A model generated the notes under the pieces. The model worked only from the letters and a program-made list of their open reading frames with translations, did no database searches and was not told the DNA's origin. The position numbers and the translations under genes were made by a program. Shown here piece after piece: positions 62,663-64,000 of a DNA stretch of 64,000 nucleotides (positions are counted from its first letter, which is position 1; each line of letters opens with the position of its first letter). The DNA comes from Candidatus Macondimonas diazotrophica (GTDB taxonomy: Bacteria > Pseudomonadota > Gammaproteobacteria > UBA5335): NCBI RefSeq assembly GCF_004684205.1, contig NZ_SRIO01000005.1, positions 62,001 through 126,000 of the forward strand, given 5' to 3'.

Positions 62663-63457
62663 ATGTGCCTCCTCTTTGTCGCCTGGCGCCCTCAGGCCCG
62701 CCATTGCTTGATCGTCGCTGCCAACCGCGATGAGTTCCACCAACGCCCAGCCTTGCCCGCCGGACCTTGGCGCGATGCCACTGGGGTGATTGGCGGACGC
62801 GATCTGCAAGGCGGCGGAAGCTGGCTGGGGATCTCCGCGCACGGACGGTTTTGCGCGCTGACCAATTTTCGCGAACCCAACCGTCGTCGACAGGCAGGCG
62901 CTCCCTCCCGCGGCGCGCTGGTGAGCGAGGTACTGCGCTCACCTCAGAGTACGCATGCCGTGCTGACCGGGATGCTCGACCGGATCGAGGCCTATCCCGG
63001 CTTCAATCTGCTGACCGCAGATCACCAAGGGCTATGGCTGCTCAGTAATCGCACCACCCCATCCTTGCAGCCGTTGCCACCCGGACTGTACGGCATCAGC
63101 AACGGCACCCTTGAGGCCGAATGGCCCAAGGTGCGGCGTGGCAAGACGCGAATCGCGCACCTGCTGGACGAGGGTGAACCTTCGATCGACGCGCTGTTCG
63201 CGCTGCTTGCCGACGACCAGGTCGCGCCCGACAACGAACTGCCGCACACCGGCCTGGATTCGGCTTGGGAACGGATGCTGTCGCCCGCCTTCATCCGCCA
63301 TTCCCAGTACGGCACACGCTGTTCCACGGTCGTGCTCGCCGAGACGGCGGCACCGCTGCGGTTGATCGAACGGCGTTTCGACGCGGCCGGCCAGCCCAGT
63401 GGTGAATCCGATTGGACCTTTGATGTCGACGGCCAACCCGTGCAGGTGAACGCATGA
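62663..63457 (+). CDS. NRDE-family protein (TANGO2-like)
   Basis: A 264-residue protein of the NRDE family. The N terminus reads MCLLFVAWRPQARHCLIVAA followed by NRDEFHQRP, which contains the motif that names the family, and GGRDLQGGGSWLGISAHGRF is the second conserved block. The Cys at position 2 resembles an N-terminal nucleophile of Ntn-type hydrolases after loss of Met, but no reaction is established; eukaryotic TANGO2 has been linked to haem or lipid handling. Its end overlaps the S9 peptidase start by ATGA, so the two may be coupled. No signal peptide is present. Confidence 0.88.
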   Translation: MCLLFVAWRPQARHCLIVAANRDEFHQRPALPAGPWRDATGVIGGRDLQGGGSWLGISAHGRFCALTNFREPNRRRQAGAPSRGALVSEVLRSPQSTHAVLTGMLDRIEAYPGFNLLTADHQGLWLLSNRTTPSLQPLPPGLYGISNGTLEAEWPKVRRGKTRIAHLLDEGEPSIDALFALLADDQVAPDNELPHTGLDSAWERMLSPAFIRHSQYGTRCSTVVLAETAAPLRLIERRFDAAGQPSGESDWTFDVDGQPVQVNA

Positions 63458-64000
63458 CCGAAACGCCTCGCGTCTGGATGCCCGAGGATGTCGCCCGGGC
63501 CGGTTGCACGCCGGATCAGGTCGGATGGCTCGGCGATCGCCTCTTCTGGAGCGAATCCCGCCCGCACCAGAGTGGCCGCACCACCGTGATGTCCGCGGCT
63601 ACAGGCGCCGCAGCGGCCGAATGCCTTCCGGCACCGTTCAGTGCCCGCAGCCGGCTCCTGGAATACGGCGGCGGCGCGTTCACCCTCGGCGGCGGTGCGC
63701 TCTGGTTTGTCAACGACCCCGGGCAGGATCTCTACCGGATCGACCCATCCGACGCCGGCCGCGCACAACGAGTCTGGCAGGCCGGAACGGATCGCTTCGG
63801 CGACCTGCAATGGGACGCCGCGCATCATCGACTGCTGGCCGTGCGTGAACAGGTCGATGGCCGGCTCAGCATCGTTGCGCTGGGCCGCCATGGCCTGGAG
63901 ACGCTGGCGAGCGGCGCGGACTTCTATGCCAATCCACGCGTGAGCGCCGATGGACACACCCTGATCTTCATCGCTTGGGACATGCCGCACATGCCTTGGG
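63454..64000 (+). CDS. S9-family serine peptidase, N-terminal propeller part (runs off window end)
   Basis: The first 182 residues of a probable prolyl-oligopeptidase-like (S9C) peptidase. No catalytic residues are within the window; the visible part is the beta-propeller, recognised from DQVGWLGDRLFWSESRPHQS, RSRLLEYGGGAFTLGGGALW, FGDLQWDAAHHRLLAVRE and SADGHTLIFIAWDMPHMPW, which match the start of dipeptidyl aminopeptidase/acylaminoacyl-peptidase proteins. The ATG overlaps the NRDE stop. Assignment is by family resemblance only. Confidence 0.78.
   Translation, partial: MTETPRVWMPEDVARAGCTPDQVGWLGDRLFWSESRPHQSGRTTVMSAATGAAAAECLPAPFSARSRLLEYGGGAFTLGGGALWFVNDPGQDLYRIDPSDAGRAQRVWQAGTDRFGDLQWDAAHHRLLAVREQVDGRLSIVALGRHGLETLASGADFYANPRVSADGHTLIFIAWDMPHMPW

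Overview
This window is the chromosome of a GC-rich Gram-negative bacterium, most likely a gammaproteobacterium. The evidence is gene order: rpmE, malic enzyme, mrcA, pilMNOPQ, aroKB, gltBD and hemE follow the arrangement known from Pseudomonas and relatives, as do ibaG-murA-hisG-hisD, glyQS-gmhB-plsC and glnA-ntrB-ntrC. The cell has type IV pili, an outer membrane with heptose-containing LPS, and aerobic metabolism (citrate synthase, type II NADH dehydrogenase). I cannot name a genus.

Layout. 1-2500 (minus): ibaG, murA, hisG (short form) and the start of hisD. 2700-5660 (plus): rpmE, a short malic enzyme and gltA. 5680-8870 (minus): an unrecognised conserved protein and the penicillin-binding protein mrcA. 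9080-17060 (plus): pilMNOPQ, aroK, aroB and a dGTPase-like gene, nearly all overlapping. 17220-24924 (plus): gltB, gltD, pyrF, hemE. 24921-30440 (minus): phosphate uptake system pstSCAB-phoU behind a Pho-box-like repeat. 30600-32720 (minus): GST-like protein and class II photolyase.

32875-40060 is an accessory module for ureide nitrogen. It holds a Tsx-like outer-membrane channel, an AtzF-type allophanate hydrolase, a biuret hydrolase (biuH), a cupin, a second cysteine hydrolase interrupted by one in-frame TGA, an NCS2/AzgA-like permease and a divergent GntR-family regulator. Two related palindromes (TTGCAT/ATGCAA half-sites) lie before the two minus-strand transcription units and are the best candidates for the regulator's operators. 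The expected route is biuret to allophanate to ammonium and CO2, perhaps with triuret or another ureide entering through the second hydrolase. This is the most interesting part of the window.

40080-45390 is a copper-resistance module: a P-type ATPase divergent from a multicopper oxidase and CopB. 45390-46490 is poorly organised and holds a probably broken small gene; a short glucan phosphorylase follows. 48370-56540 (minus) is housekeeping: SPOR protein, argS, msrB, a small outer-membrane protein with its own terminator, plsC, gmhB, glyS, glyQ. 56900-61174 (plus) is the nitrogen-control set glnA-ntrB-ntrC, with a candidate sigma-54 promoter before glnA. The window ends with ndh, an NRDE-family gene and the first part of an S9 peptidase.

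Nitrogen ties several regions together: ammonium released by the ureide module would be assimilated by GlnA and GltBD, and NtrBC would sense the outcome. No tRNA, rRNA, CRISPR array, prophage or intact insertion sequence was seen.
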